From the NCBI GenBank assembly GCA_015233465.1, contig JADFXP010000003.1, positions 62,001 through 126,000 of the forward strand: 64,000 bases of DNA, given 5' to 3'. The stretch is from Candidatus Magnetominusculus dajiuhuensis. Its GTDB lineage: Bacteria; Nitrospirota; Thermodesulfovibrionia; Thermodesulfovibrionales; Magnetobacteriaceae. Positions 1-7,607 of the stretch are shown here, piece after piece; position 1 is the stretch's first letter, and the number at the start of each line of letters is the position of its first letter. The translations under genes and the position numbers were made by a program. The notes beneath the pieces were generated by a model. The model saw only the letters and a list, made by a program, of their open reading frames with translations. It did no database searches and was not told where the DNA came from.

Positions 1-971
1 AAGAGAAGGCTCAGATAAAACAAGAGGTAACATCAGCAGAAGGCGACCAGATTAAGGCTAAACAGGCAGAACTTGAGGCAAACCGCGATCAGATTACCGC
101 TGATTTTCAGAAAAAGGTTGAGACTGGTGAGATCAAACGTACTGATGATCAAAAGGGCATGTCTGATAAAGATGTTGCAGGCGCCCTTGCTGATAAATAC
201 ATCTCTAACGGCGGGTCTGATCAGACTGTCAATGAAAAAGTTCAGGGTGTAGTAGCAAAGAGAACTGCGGAGGCAATAGCTGTTGTTATCAATGACAAGT
301 CAACAGAGACTGGAATTAAGGCATATGTAGTGTCGCAGTCAAGATTGGTTTTGGCTAACACAACTGGGGCTGGTATTACGCTTTCAGTTGATGAATCACG
401 TTTTACTTCTAAGACAGGAGATGCCACTAAGGATGTAACGCTTGGATTTAAGACCGGAGCTAATGGCGATTCAGTTGAGGGCGGTAAGAATGGAATGATC
501 ATTCTTAGCGATAAGCGTTTTGGAGTTGGCACTATCCAGTTTGGCAATGATAAGACTACCTCTCTATTTGGTTATGGAATGGTAACTCAAAATGGAGATC
601 AGGCAAATATTCAACAAAAACGTGAAACCTCAGACTCTATAGCCTTGAGCAAGAAATCCGTTGCCGACCTTTCAATAGACACGGCTGATAATGCAAAACT
701 CACAATGATGGTGTCAGAAGAGGTGCTTGATGTGCTTAACAGTTTCAAAAGCACAATCGGCGCAAAGATGAACAGAATAGAATCAACCGTTAGGAACTTG
801 GATAACGTAAGAGAAAATATATCCGCTGCTAAGTCAAGAATACTTGATGCAGATTTTGCTACAGAAACTGCTGATATGACAAAGGCAATGATCTTACATC
901 AGGCAGGTATATCAATCTTAGCGCAGTCAAATTCACTGCCGCAAAGTGTCCTTGCACTGTTGAGAACGTAA
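1..971 (+). CDS. fliC: flagellin, C-terminal part (5' end cut by window)
   Basis: The reading frame is open from base 3 to the TAA at 969-971, so the gene begins before the window; the ATG at 159 is only internal. The product is the filament subunit of the flagellum. The last ~85 residues (from TADNAKLTMMV to LPQSVLALLRT) are the conserved helical D0/D1 C-terminal region, and everything before is the variable surface domain. It is closely similar along its whole visible length to the second flagellin at 1586-3403, with shared stretches such as KAKQAELEANRD, AAIAVVINDKSTETG and SKSRILDADFA-type tails, so the two are paralogues from a tandem duplication. Its last codons are repeated downstream. 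Confidence 0.93.
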   Translation, partial: EKAQIKQEVTSAEGDQIKAKQAELEANRDQITADFQKKVETGEIKRTDDQKGMSDKDVAGALADKYISNGGSDQTVNEKVQGVVAKRTAEAIAVVINDKSTETGIKAYVVSQSRLVLANTTGAGITLSVDESRFTSKTGDATKDVTLGFKTGANGDSVEGGKNGMIILSDKRFGVGTIQFGNDKTTSLFGYGMVTQNGDQANIQQKRETSDSIALSKKSVADLSIDTADNAKLTMMVSEEVLDVLNSFKSTIGAKMNRIESTVRNLDNVRENISAAKSRILDADFATETADMTKAMILHQAGISILAQSNSLPQSVLALLRT

Positions 972-1121
972 AGACAGGCAGAATATTAGCCGTTAAGATA
1001 TTTTGCACTGTTGAAAACGTAGACAGGCAGAATATTAGCCGTTAAGATATTTTGCACTGTTGAAAACGTAGACAGGCAGAATATTAGCCGTTAAGATATT
1101 TTGCACTGTTGAGAACGTAAA
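954..1121 (+). repeat. tandem tail repeat of flagellin 1
   Basis: The last codons plus stop of the flagellin and the following bases are repeated head to tail. Units are 954-1004 (51 bp), 1005-1053 (49 bp), 1054-1102 (49 bp), and a partial unit 1103-1121. Each unit starts GCACTGTTGA, which encodes the ALLRT tail in the gene copy, and carries a stop codon at the same place. The unit holds a weak inverted repeat (AATAT...ATATT). Confidence 0.92.
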
Positions 1122-1136
1122 CTTTATAGGAATTTG

Positions 1137-1178
1137 GGATGGGGATTCACTATGAATTCCCCATCCTTGAAATTATTA
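1137..1178 (+). terminator. terminator-like hairpin after flagellin 1
   Basis: GGATGGGGA (1137-1145) pairs perfectly with TCCCCATCC (1158-1166) across a 12-base loop. The downstream tract is A/T-rich rather than a pure T run. Hairpins of the same kind follow the other two flagellin units. Confidence 0.6.
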
Positions 1179-1194
1179 TTCAAAGGAGAAGAAT

Positions 1195-1239
1195 TTGAAT
1201 AATGTAGTAAGAGGAAGTCCAAAGTATATTTATAAGTGA
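1195..1239 (+). other. possible leader mini-ORF upstream of flagellin 2
   Basis: TTG start with GGAG six bases upstream; 14 codons, reading NNVVRGSPKYIYK after the start. A counterpart at 3645-3683 in the next flagellin unit reads EWLIRGRPIRL, sharing a V/L-V/I-R-G-x-P core. The rest of the 1122-1585 gap holds the terminator hairpin and low-similarity leader DNA that resembles 3606-3860. I see no certain promoter. Whether it is translated is unknown. Confidence 0.3.
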
Positions 1240-1585
1240 CGAAATGTGCACGTCAAAGTTTTGTTGAGTTACACACGTAACATGCCTGCTGCCTTCCTGT
1301 AAAAAGGGAAGACAATAATGCTGCGTGTGGAAGGGCTTTTACGGATTTGGCAGAGTGTATAAAACCTAGCTATATGCTAACGGTAAACAGAAGGCGATGG
1401 CCGCAAAAGGAGGTGTGACTAAAGGTATTAAGGCCAAATTTGCCAAAGAGTTAACAGGAAGTTGACAGTCTGACCGTAGCAGCAAAGGCATTGTTTGAAT
1501 GTATTTCAGATTAATGATGGAATATTGCCTTGTTGTCAGGTGGCTGGATGTTCTCCTGTATATAAACACACAAGGAGGTTTTACA

Positions 1586-3403
1586 ATGGCATTGACAATT
1601 AACACGAATCTATTGTCTCTAAACACCCAGAGAAATCTTCGTAAAAGCGAAGGTCCTCTAAACAGCGCCATGCAAAGACTATCCTCAGGTTTAAGAATCA
1701 ACTCTGCCAAGGACGATGCAGCAGGTTTGGCTATTGCTACAAGAATGGACGCTCAAGTTAGAGGTCTATCAGTTGCAATCCGAAACGCTAATGATGGTTT
1801 AAGTTTTGCGCAAACCGCAGAAGGCGCAGTCAGCGAGATGGTTTCTGATGTCGAGAGGATGTATGAACTGGCAGTACAATCAGCAAGTTATAACACCAAG
1901 CAGGACAGAGGTTCTATGGACTCTGAGGTCAAAGAGCTTATATCTGAGTTAGACAGAGTTGTTACGCAGACTAGATTTAACGGCGAGCAATTTCTCAATA
2001 AACAGATAAGCTGGAGCTATCAAGTAGGTACAAAGGTGGACGAGACTATCACAATGAACACAAGAAACATCTCTCCAACCGCACTTGGAGTTACCACGAC
2101 CTATAATACGTCTTTTGATGAAAGTAATGTATCTCAGGCAGCATGGTCAATCTATAAGGGAGGCATGAACAACGACTTTGACGATAAAACCAGTTTAAAT
2201 GGCGTTCGTCTTGGCGGTGCGATTGCTGGAGATGACATAAAAAATGACTCTAAGACCATCATTGATCGTGTAAATAAATACACAGATGAGACTAAGGTCA
2301 AGGCAATGTCATTTGGAAATGCCCTTGTAGCAAAAGACACGCTTACTGTAGCGTCAGAGGGTGTTGCTGCACAATCAGGTTTTATAACTGTAAACGGCGT
2401 TGCTATTGGATCTTTTGCACAAGCCAAGGTCTCTGATGAACAGAGAGCTCAGATCAAGGCAGATGTTGGTTCAAAAGATGACAAAGAGATCAAAGTCAAA
2501 CAGGCAGAACTTGAGGCAAACAGAGATAAGATTACCGCTGATTTTCAGAAAAAGATTGAGACTGGTCATATCAAACGTACTGAAGATCAAAAGGATATGT
2601 CTAACAAGGAGCTTTCAGAAGCCCTTGCAGATAAATACATCAAAAATGGCGGCACTGAAGCAGTTGTTGAAAATGCAGTAAAGAGGATCATAGAAAAACA
2701 AACTGCTGCTGCCATTGCTGTTGTAATCAATGATAAGTCAACAGAGACTGGGGTAAAGGCATATGTGGTATCTGACGCAAGATTAGTCTTGGCAAATACC
2801 TCTGGCGCTGGAATCTCGGTTCAGGTTGATGAGTCTAGATTTGTCTCAAAGGCAGGAGATGCAACTAAGGATATATCTATTGGATTTAAAAGCGGAGGCG
2901 ACTCTGTTGAAGGCGGCAGAAATGGGCTTATTGTCTTAAGTGATAAACGTTTTGGAATTGGCACTGTTCAGTTTGGCGGTGAAAAGACCACAGCTTTATT
3001 TGGTTATGGGATAGTAACTCAGGACGGCATGCCTGCAAATATTCAAAATAAACCTGAAATTGCAGATTCAGTAGCCTTAAATAAGAAGTCTGTATCTGAT
3101 CTTTCCATAGATACTGCTGATAATGCAAAACTCACGATGATGGTAACCGAAGAGGTGCTTGATGTGCTTAACAGTTTTAAAAGCACAATAGGCGCTAAGA
3201 TGAACAGGATTGAATCAACTGTTAGAAACCTTGATAATGTAAGAGAAAATATTACTGCTGCAAAATCAAGGATACTTGATGCTGACTTTGCCTCAGAAAC
3301 CGCTGATATGACAAAGGCAATGATACTTAAGCAGGCAGGTATATCCATTCTAGCACAAGCCAATGCATTGCCGCAAAGTGTCTTGGCACTAATGCGAGGT
3401 TAA
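1586..3403 (+). CDS. fliC: flagellin, full length
   Basis: 605 residues, filament subunit exported by the flagellar type III system. The start at ATG 1586 is set by AAGGAGG ending about 7 bases upstream and by the canonical flagellin beginning MALTINTNLLSLNTQRNL; the frame stays open 29 codons further upstream, but that is not flagellin-like. N-terminal D0/D1 helices cover about residues 1-165, with the signature LSSGLRINSAKDDAAGLAIA; a long variable domain (about 170-515) follows, then the C-terminal D1/D0 helices ending LPQSVLALMRG. It is larger than the usual 270-500 residue flagellins because of the central domain. It is nearly a copy of the flagellin at 1-971. The charged surface domain could be the site of glycosylation by the sugar locus at 48-64 kb (inference). 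Confidence 0.97.
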   Translation: MALTINTNLLSLNTQRNLRKSEGPLNSAMQRLSSGLRINSAKDDAAGLAIATRMDAQVRGLSVAIRNANDGLSFAQTAEGAVSEMVSDVERMYELAVQSASYNTKQDRGSMDSEVKELISELDRVVTQTRFNGEQFLNKQISWSYQVGTKVDETITMNTRNISPTALGVTTTYNTSFDESNVSQAAWSIYKGGMNNDFDDKTSLNGVRLGGAIAGDDIKNDSKTIIDRVNKYTDETKVKAMSFGNALVAKDTLTVASEGVAAQSGFITVNGVAIGSFAQAKVSDEQRAQIKADVGSKDDKEIKVKQAELEANRDKITADFQKKIETGHIKRTEDQKDMSNKELSEALADKYIKNGGTEAVVENAVKRIIEKQTAAAIAVVINDKSTETGVKAYVVSDARLVLANTSGAGISVQVDESRFVSKAGDATKDISIGFKSGGDSVEGGRNGLIVLSDKRFGIGTVQFGGEKTTALFGYGIVTQDGMPANIQNKPEIADSVALNKKSVSDLSIDTADNAKLTMMVTEEVLDVLNSFKSTIGAKMNRIESTVRNLDNVRENITAAKSRILDADFASETADMTKAMILKQAGISILAQANALPQSVLALMRG

Positions 3404-3571
3404 AGATGCCGAAGTTTATTCTACGGCACTAATGCGAGGTTAAAGATGCCGAAGTTTATTCTACGGCACTAATGCGAGGTTAAAGATGCCGAAGTTTATT
3501 CTACGGCATTAATGAGAGGTTAAAACTCAAAGATGCCAAAGTTAATTCTGCGGCACTAATGAGAGGTTAAG
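3385..3571 (+). repeat. tandem tail repeat of flagellin 2
   Basis: Three exact 40-bp units (3385-3424, 3425-3464, 3465-3504), one 47-bp variant (3505-3551) and a partial unit (3552-3571). Each begins with the last codons of the gene (GGCACTAATGCGAGGTTAA, reading ALMRG then stop). Each unit carries a short TGCCG...CGGCA inverted repeat. The two flagellin genes have different tail units but the same architecture. Confidence 0.93.
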
Positions 3572-3579
3572 CGTAGATA

Positions 3580-3620
3580 TTTGAGAGGGGGTATTTCCTC
3601 CTCTCAAATATTCTATTTTA
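3580..3620 (+). terminator. rho-independent terminator after flagellin 2
   Basis: TTTGAGAGG (3580-3588) pairs with CCTCTCAAA (3600-3608), followed by a T-rich tract ending in TATTTTA. Confidence 0.7.
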
Positions 3621-3644
3621 TAACAATTGGAGGAATATTAATCA

Positions 3645-3683
3645 ATGGAATGGTTAATTAGAGGCAGACCAATTAGATTATGA
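3645..3683 (+). other. possible leader mini-ORF upstream of flagellin relic
   Basis: ATG with GGAGG about 11 bases upstream; 12 codons reading MEWLIRGRPIRL. It sits at the same place, after the terminator of the preceding flagellin, as the mini-ORF at 1195-1239. The flanking gap 3621-3865 otherwise shows only patchy resemblance to the 1180-1400 leader (for example GGCAGAG followed by TAAA) and no other gene. Confidence 0.25.
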
Positions 3684-3865
3684 GATGTGTGCGCTAACAT
3701 GAGTTTTAGTTTTGGGAAAGTTATAAAACCAGACGCTTTTTTAATGTCAAGACTTTATTGGTTTAGATGACTTAAAGTGGTGATAATGGCTATAGATTTT
3801 CATTATTAACAAATTGGCAGAGCTTTGTAAACTAGATAACTAAAAGTAGTCTGAAAGAGATCAGC

Positions 3866-4090
3866 ATATATCCAATAGCGCAAAGATGAATAGAATGGAG
3901 TCAACTATAAGAAACCTTGATGATGTCAGGGAAAATATAACGGCTGCCAAATCTCAAATATTTGAAGCTGATTTTGCCTCAGAAACTGCAAACCTTAATA
4001 AGGCAATGAGTCTTGCAGCAGGAGGGTATTTCGATACTTTCGCAGGCTAATGCAATGCCGCAAAACGTCCTTGCCCTCATGAGAGGTTAA
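3866..4090 (+). pseudogene. flagellin C-terminal relic, frameshifted
   Basis: Reads AKMNRMESTIRNLDDVRENI and then AAKSQIFEADFASETA, matching the C-terminal D1 helix of the two flagellins. At about 4018-4023 one extra base shifts the frame; after it the other frame continues GISILSQANAMPQNVLALMRG and stop (4088-4090), which is the normal flagellin end. No N-terminal half is present. It is therefore the truncated and frameshifted remainder of a third tandem flagellin gene, with its own leader in front and its own terminator behind. Confidence 0.88.
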
Positions 4091-4107
4091 TTGAGACGGT
4101 GAAATGT

Positions 4108-4141
4108 GAAGGGGGAAATATTCCCCCCTCTATCTTTTTTC
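4108..4141 (+). terminator. rho-independent terminator after flagellin relic
   Basis: GGGGGAA (4111-4117), a 3-base loop, TTCCCCC (4121-4127), then CTCTATCTTTTTT. Confidence 0.75.
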
Positions 4142-4145
4142 ATAC

Positions 4146-4174
4146 TTCAATTTATATGTAAAATATGGTATAAT
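4146..4174 (+). promoter_or_regulatory. candidate sigma-70 promoter for flaG
   Basis: Perfect TATAAT at 4169-4174 with a weak TTCAAT at 4146-4151, spacing 17. It lies between the terminator and flaG and would drive flaG and probably the genes behind it. Confidence 0.4.
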
Positions 4175-4217
4175 AGGTAGAGGATGATTAAACATACTTT
4201 TTGATTGGGTGTGTATT

Positions 4218-4523
4218 ATGGAGATTAAAAGCTATAAATTAAGTTCTTCATATATTAAGGCTGTTGAAGCAGAGGAACAGGCTGAATCAGAACATGCTCA
4301 TGCCAAGTCATCTGCAAAACAAGTTGATGTCTCAAAACAAGGCCCAGCTAATCTTGCCAGCCAAAATGTGATGTTTGCGATGGATAAAGATGAGAATGTT
4401 ATAATTAAATTTATAGACATTAAATCAGGCAAGGTAGTTAAACAAGTGCCTGCACAGGAATATCTTGAGATGTCTGATGATTTGAAAAAAATTTCAGGGA
4501 AATTATTTCATATTGAAGTATAG
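4218..4523 (+). CDS. flaG: FlaG family flagellar protein
   Basis: 101 residues from ATG 4218; a GTG three codons earlier (4209) is an alternative, but the GGGTG just upstream suits the ATG. The N-terminal 45 residues are polar and low complexity; the C-terminal half (AMDKDENVIIKFIDIKSGKV followed by VKQVPAQEYLEMS) is the typical FlaG domain with the D-x-x-x-G-x-V-x-x-Q-x-P pattern. FlaG proteins affect filament length and are commonly encoded next to flagellin, as here. The exact biochemical role is not settled in the family. Followed by the PilZ gene after 8 bases, so probably one operon. Confidence 0.85.
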   Translation: MEIKSYKLSSSYIKAVEAEEQAESEHAHAKSSAKQVDVSKQGPANLASQNVMFAMDKDENVIIKFIDIKSGKVVKQVPAQEYLEMSDDLKKISGKLFHIEV

Positions 4524-4531
4524 GCTGGTTA

Positions 4532-5302
4532 ATGATAGAAAAATTTAAACCTAAGATTAATGATGAAGTAAGATTTAGTTTTAAACATGGAGACCTTGTT
4601 ATTAGATCTGTAGTAAAATCTATTGACGGTGACATTATTGTCCTTAAACTTGATAGTTCTATTGGGTCTGATATTAAACCTAAAAACAATGTAATTATCT
4701 ATTCTGATAATATAGATTTTTATATAGATCTTATATCAATAAATGGAGATACCATTACGATAAGCAGCAGCAGGGCTGGAGAAAGGGAGTTTTTCAGGAT
4801 TGATGACGTTATACCAATGGTGATTTTGAGGCTAGATAAAAATGCCGCAAGAAGGTCAAAGATACTAACTGGCTATCACTCAGACATGCCGACAACAATA
4901 AAAGATGATACTGCTGGTTCAATGGATGAAAATCTTCACCCGTTATTAATAAAAAAACTCTTTGAAATAGACGCAAAGGTCTCTTTAGTCCTTGAAAGAT
5001 TATATCTTGAGAGCGAAGGTCTTTTTAAGGCAGATAATTATCATGTAAGCATAAGCGGTTCTGGAGTAAGTTTTATCAGCAGCGTTAGATATGAGGCTGG
5101 TACTGTGATAGGGTTAAAACTTTTGCTTTCTACATATCCAACCGTTGCAGTGCATACTTATGGCGAGGTTCTTTCTGTAAGCGTTTATAATGAAGGTCAA
5201 TATAGAATGGGCTGCCGTTTCGTTGATATAGATGAAGATGTCCGTTCAGAGATTATTCAATTTACAATGAGAAGAGAACGAGAAAAAAGAATGGTTGTTT
5301 AA
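4532..5302 (+). CDS. PilZ-domain protein (YcgR-like c-di-GMP receptor)
   Basis: 256 residues. The N-terminal half (about 5-95) is a beta-rich YcgR-N/PilZN-type domain; then REFFRIDD (about 89-96) stands at the position of the arginine motif that opens a PilZ domain, and SISGSGVSF (about 172-180) matches the (D/N)xSxxG motif, with a variant first residue. The C-terminal part GCRFVDIDEDVRSEIIQFTM is the usual PilZ end. YcgR-like proteins bind cyclic di-GMP and act on the flagellar motor; its place between flaG and motA supports this. A stretch of about 70 residues between the arginine motif and SxSxxG is longer than in simple PilZ domains. Binding is inferred, not shown. Confidence 0.8.
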   Translation: MIEKFKPKINDEVRFSFKHGDLVIRSVVKSIDGDIIVLKLDSSIGSDIKPKNNVIIYSDNIDFYIDLISINGDTITISSSRAGEREFFRIDDVIPMVILRLDKNAARRSKILTGYHSDMPTTIKDDTAGSMDENLHPLLIKKLFEIDAKVSLVLERLYLESEGLFKADNYHVSISGSGVSFISSVRYEAGTVIGLKLLLSTYPTVAVHTYGEVLSVSVYNEGQYRMGCRFVDIDEDVRSEIIQFTMRREREKRMVV

Positions 5303-5351
5303 ATATTGGGGCTGCACCTCAAACCCTATAAAATTAAGGTGATAAAATAAT

Positions 5352-6206
5352 ATGGGCGTTATAGTTGGAATGTTAATAATTCTCGGTGGTGTCTTTGGCG
5401 GTTTTATGCTTGAAGGCGGTAATATCATGGTTATTGTTCGTGCTATCGGCAATGAGGGCATGATTATAGTAGGCGCTGGTATTGGTTCTTTTTTAATTGC
5501 TAACCCAGGTGGTATTTTCAAGATAGTCATGAGTAATTTCAAAAAGGTATTTCAACCATCTACTGCTTCAAAGGCTGGATTTACTGATCTTCTGTCTCTG
5601 CTTTATATGATATTTACTAAGATAAGAAAAGACGGCTTAATATCTGTTGAAGAAGATGTGGATGATCCTAGTAAAAGTGCATTATTTGCAAAATATAAAG
5701 GATTACTATCAAATCATCATTTGATGAGCTTTATCACTGACAATCTAAAGGTAATTATAACTACAAATATGGCTCCGCATGAGCTTGACAATCTTCTTGA
5801 TATTGATCTTGAGGCGCATCATCATGAGACAGGGCTGCCGTCTACTTCAATAAATACCTTAGGAGATTCCTTCCCAGGGCTTGGAATTGTTGCAGCGGTT
5901 TTGGGTGTTGTATTAACAATGGGCAAGATGAGCGAAGGCCCTGAGGTACTTGGCGAAAGTATTGGAGCCGCCCTTGTAGGAACGTTTCTTGGAATTTTAT
6001 TATGTTATGGATTTGTTGGACCTTTTGCGCAAAATATAGGCCATAAGATAAATGATGAAAATGTATTTTATAGTATTGTTAAGGTAGCCCTTGTTTCATT
6101 TGTTGGAGGGGCTGCGCCGCAGATAGCAGTTGAGTCAGGAAGACGCGCAATCCCAAGCTCACATCGTCCAAGTTTCGGTGAACTTGAGCAGGCTTTAAGG
6201 AAATAG
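5352..6206 (+). CDS. motA: flagellar motor stator protein MotA
   Basis: 284 residues, the normal length of proton-type MotA. Begins MGVIVGMLIILGGVFGGF, with transmembrane segments near residues 1-22, 32-50, 165-195 and 200-225, and a cytoplasmic loop between the second and third that contacts the rotor. The third segment contains the family signature GDSFPGLGIVAAVLGVVLTM. MotA forms the pentamer of the stator around a MotB dimer. The gene is followed after 8 bases by motB. The start ATG at 5352 has AAGGTGATAAAATA upstream as a moderate ribosome site. Confidence 0.96.
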   Translation: MGVIVGMLIILGGVFGGFMLEGGNIMVIVRAIGNEGMIIVGAGIGSFLIANPGGIFKIVMSNFKKVFQPSTASKAGFTDLLSLLYMIFTKIRKDGLISVEEDVDDPSKSALFAKYKGLLSNHHLMSFITDNLKVIITTNMAPHELDNLLDIDLEAHHHETGLPSTSINTLGDSFPGLGIVAAVLGVVLTMGKMSEGPEVLGESIGAALVGTFLGILLCYGFVGPFAQNIGHKINDENVFYSIVKVALVSFVGGAAPQIAVESGRRAIPSSHRPSFGELEQALRK

Positions 6207-6214
6207 GTAACCCT

Positions 6215-7087
6215 ATGGCAAAACCATCCAAGGGACAAGAGATTATTATTAAAAAGGTCAAGAAAGGCCATGACGGCGGTCATCACGGCGGAAGCTGGAA
6301 GGTTGCTTATGCAGATTTTGTAACTGCTATGATGGCATTTTTTCTATTAATGTGGCTTTTAAGTATGACAACTCCTCAACAAAAATTAAAAATATCTGAA
6401 TATTTTAAATTTTTTAGTCTATTTAAGTCTGAAAATACAGGCGAGCATATGTCTGTTGTAGATGTCCATAGCGGGATGAAACCTGGAGCTGAAGGCGGCG
6501 GTACATCACAGGGCGAGGAAGAAGGATCGCTTATGGGCAAAGAACAATCTAACGCCCTTACGCCGCAGCAAAAGAAAGATCAAGAGAACACAGAAGAAGA
6601 TCAAACTGAGATGGCACAGCAGCTTAAGGCAGATGTTCAGCAAAAACTTGGCGATATTGAAAATCAAATTGTTGTAGATGTCTTTGAGGGAGGTGTCAGA
6701 ATAAATATAGTTGACAGTCAGGGTAAATCTATGTTTCTCCCGGGCAGTAAAGAACTCTCTGAGAATGCAAGACGCGCACTAAAGGTCATTGCAGATAATA
6801 TTATCCCTATGCCAAATAAAATATCCATTGAAGGGCATACAGATGCAAGTGGTTATTCAACGGCTAAATATACAAATTGGGAATTATCAACAGACCGCGC
6901 ATCATCGGCAAGAATAGAACTTGAACATGACGGACTTGACCCAAACAGATTGACCAGAGTTGCTGGATATGCCTCTTCTGCTTTATTAATAAAAGATAAG
7001 CCAAATGATCCCAGAAATCGAAGGATAAGTATTCTTGTATTTAATAATGTCAATAAGACATTAGATGCAAATATTTTAAAAAAATAA
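6215..7087 (+). CDS. motB: flagellar motor stator protein MotB
   Basis: 290 residues. A short cytoplasmic N-terminus is followed by the single transmembrane helix (about 31-51) with the proton-carrying aspartate at D34 in AYADFVTAMMAFFLLMWLL. A Glu/Gln-rich linker (about 95-145) follows, then an OmpA-like peptidoglycan-binding domain (about 155-285) with SIEGHTDASG and NRRISILVF. Together with MotA it anchors the stator to the cell wall and conducts ions; the sequence before the aspartate resembles proton-type rather than sodium-type stators (inference). Confidence 0.96.
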   Translation: MAKPSKGQEIIIKKVKKGHDGGHHGGSWKVAYADFVTAMMAFFLLMWLLSMTTPQQKLKISEYFKFFSLFKSENTGEHMSVVDVHSGMKPGAEGGGTSQGEEEGSLMGKEQSNALTPQQKKDQENTEEDQTEMAQQLKADVQQKLGDIENQIVVDVFEGGVRINIVDSQGKSMFLPGSKELSENARRALKVIADNIIPMPNKISIEGHTDASGYSTAKYTNWELSTDRASSARIELEHDGLDPNRLTRVAGYASSALLIKDKPNDPRNRRISILVFNNVNKTLDANILKK

Positions 7088-7399
7088 CGAGTGTTTATCA
7101 AATTAATGTAAGTGATTTTATATTAATTTTTATCTTGATTTTTAGTTTTTATCTGTTGTAAATTCAACTAGCGGAGTAAATAGAAATATATTTTTAAAGG
7201 GGTATTTATCTCTGGTAAGGTAGTTGAATAAATCATTCACAATCGGTCGTAATTGATCGTAATACAATCCTCTTGAGAACTTTTTCATAACTATTCAGTT
7301 ATTTTAATCATATTATGTAAATATTAAAAACACAACTGTGATAAGTTTATTTAGATATAAGGATTTCTTTTATCGTTATTAATGGCGGAGTATATATAG
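7088..7399. other. gene-free stretch
   Basis: 312 bases of AT-rich DNA between motB and a small gene. I see no RNA gene, no clear terminator and none of the dispersed repeats here. Confidence 0.5.
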
Positions 7400-7600
7400 A
7401 TGATTTCAGCAGTCGAATCAATAAAGTCTCAGGTTGAGAATTTCATTAAAGCGAAATCTGGCGGGGTAAAATTTTCTGCAATAGAAAGGGAATTTGGCTC
7501 TGAAGCCTCTTTAGCTCTAAAGTTATTGATAGATGAAGGAGTTGTCAGAAATGTCTATACCCATAATTACGGATGGGTCTATTATTTTAAAGGTAAATAA
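7400..7600 (+). CDS. small hypothetical protein, winged-helix-like
   Basis: 66 residues starting ATG 7400 with GGCGGAG about 9 bases upstream. Helical N-terminus, then FSAIEREFGSEASLALKLLI resembles a recognition helix arrangement and VVRNVYTHNYGWVYYFKG resembles a beta wing, so a small winged helix DNA-binding fold is plausible. I do not recognise a named family. It stands alone, convergent with the DUF1015 gene eight bases away. Confidence 0.6.
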   Translation: MISAVESIKSQVENFIKAKSGGVKFSAIEREFGSEASLALKLLIDEGVVRNVYTHNYGWVYYFKGK

Positions 7601-7607
7601 AATCTAT

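Noticed and set aside
954-1121. CRISPR-like spacing of tandem repeats after flagellin 1
   Set aside because: Units are contiguous with no unique spacers and contain the gene end itself; simple tandem duplication.
1499-1585. Upstream extension of flagellin 2
   Set aside because: Flagellins start at MALTIN-type sequence; a strong AAGGAGG lies inside the extension.
1366-1710. Minus-strand ORF overlapping the flagellin start
   Set aside because: Shadow frame of a conserved gene with no ribosome site or family resemblance.
3385-3571. CRISPR-like array after flagellin 2
   Set aside because: Same reason: repeats without spacers, built from the flagellin stop region.
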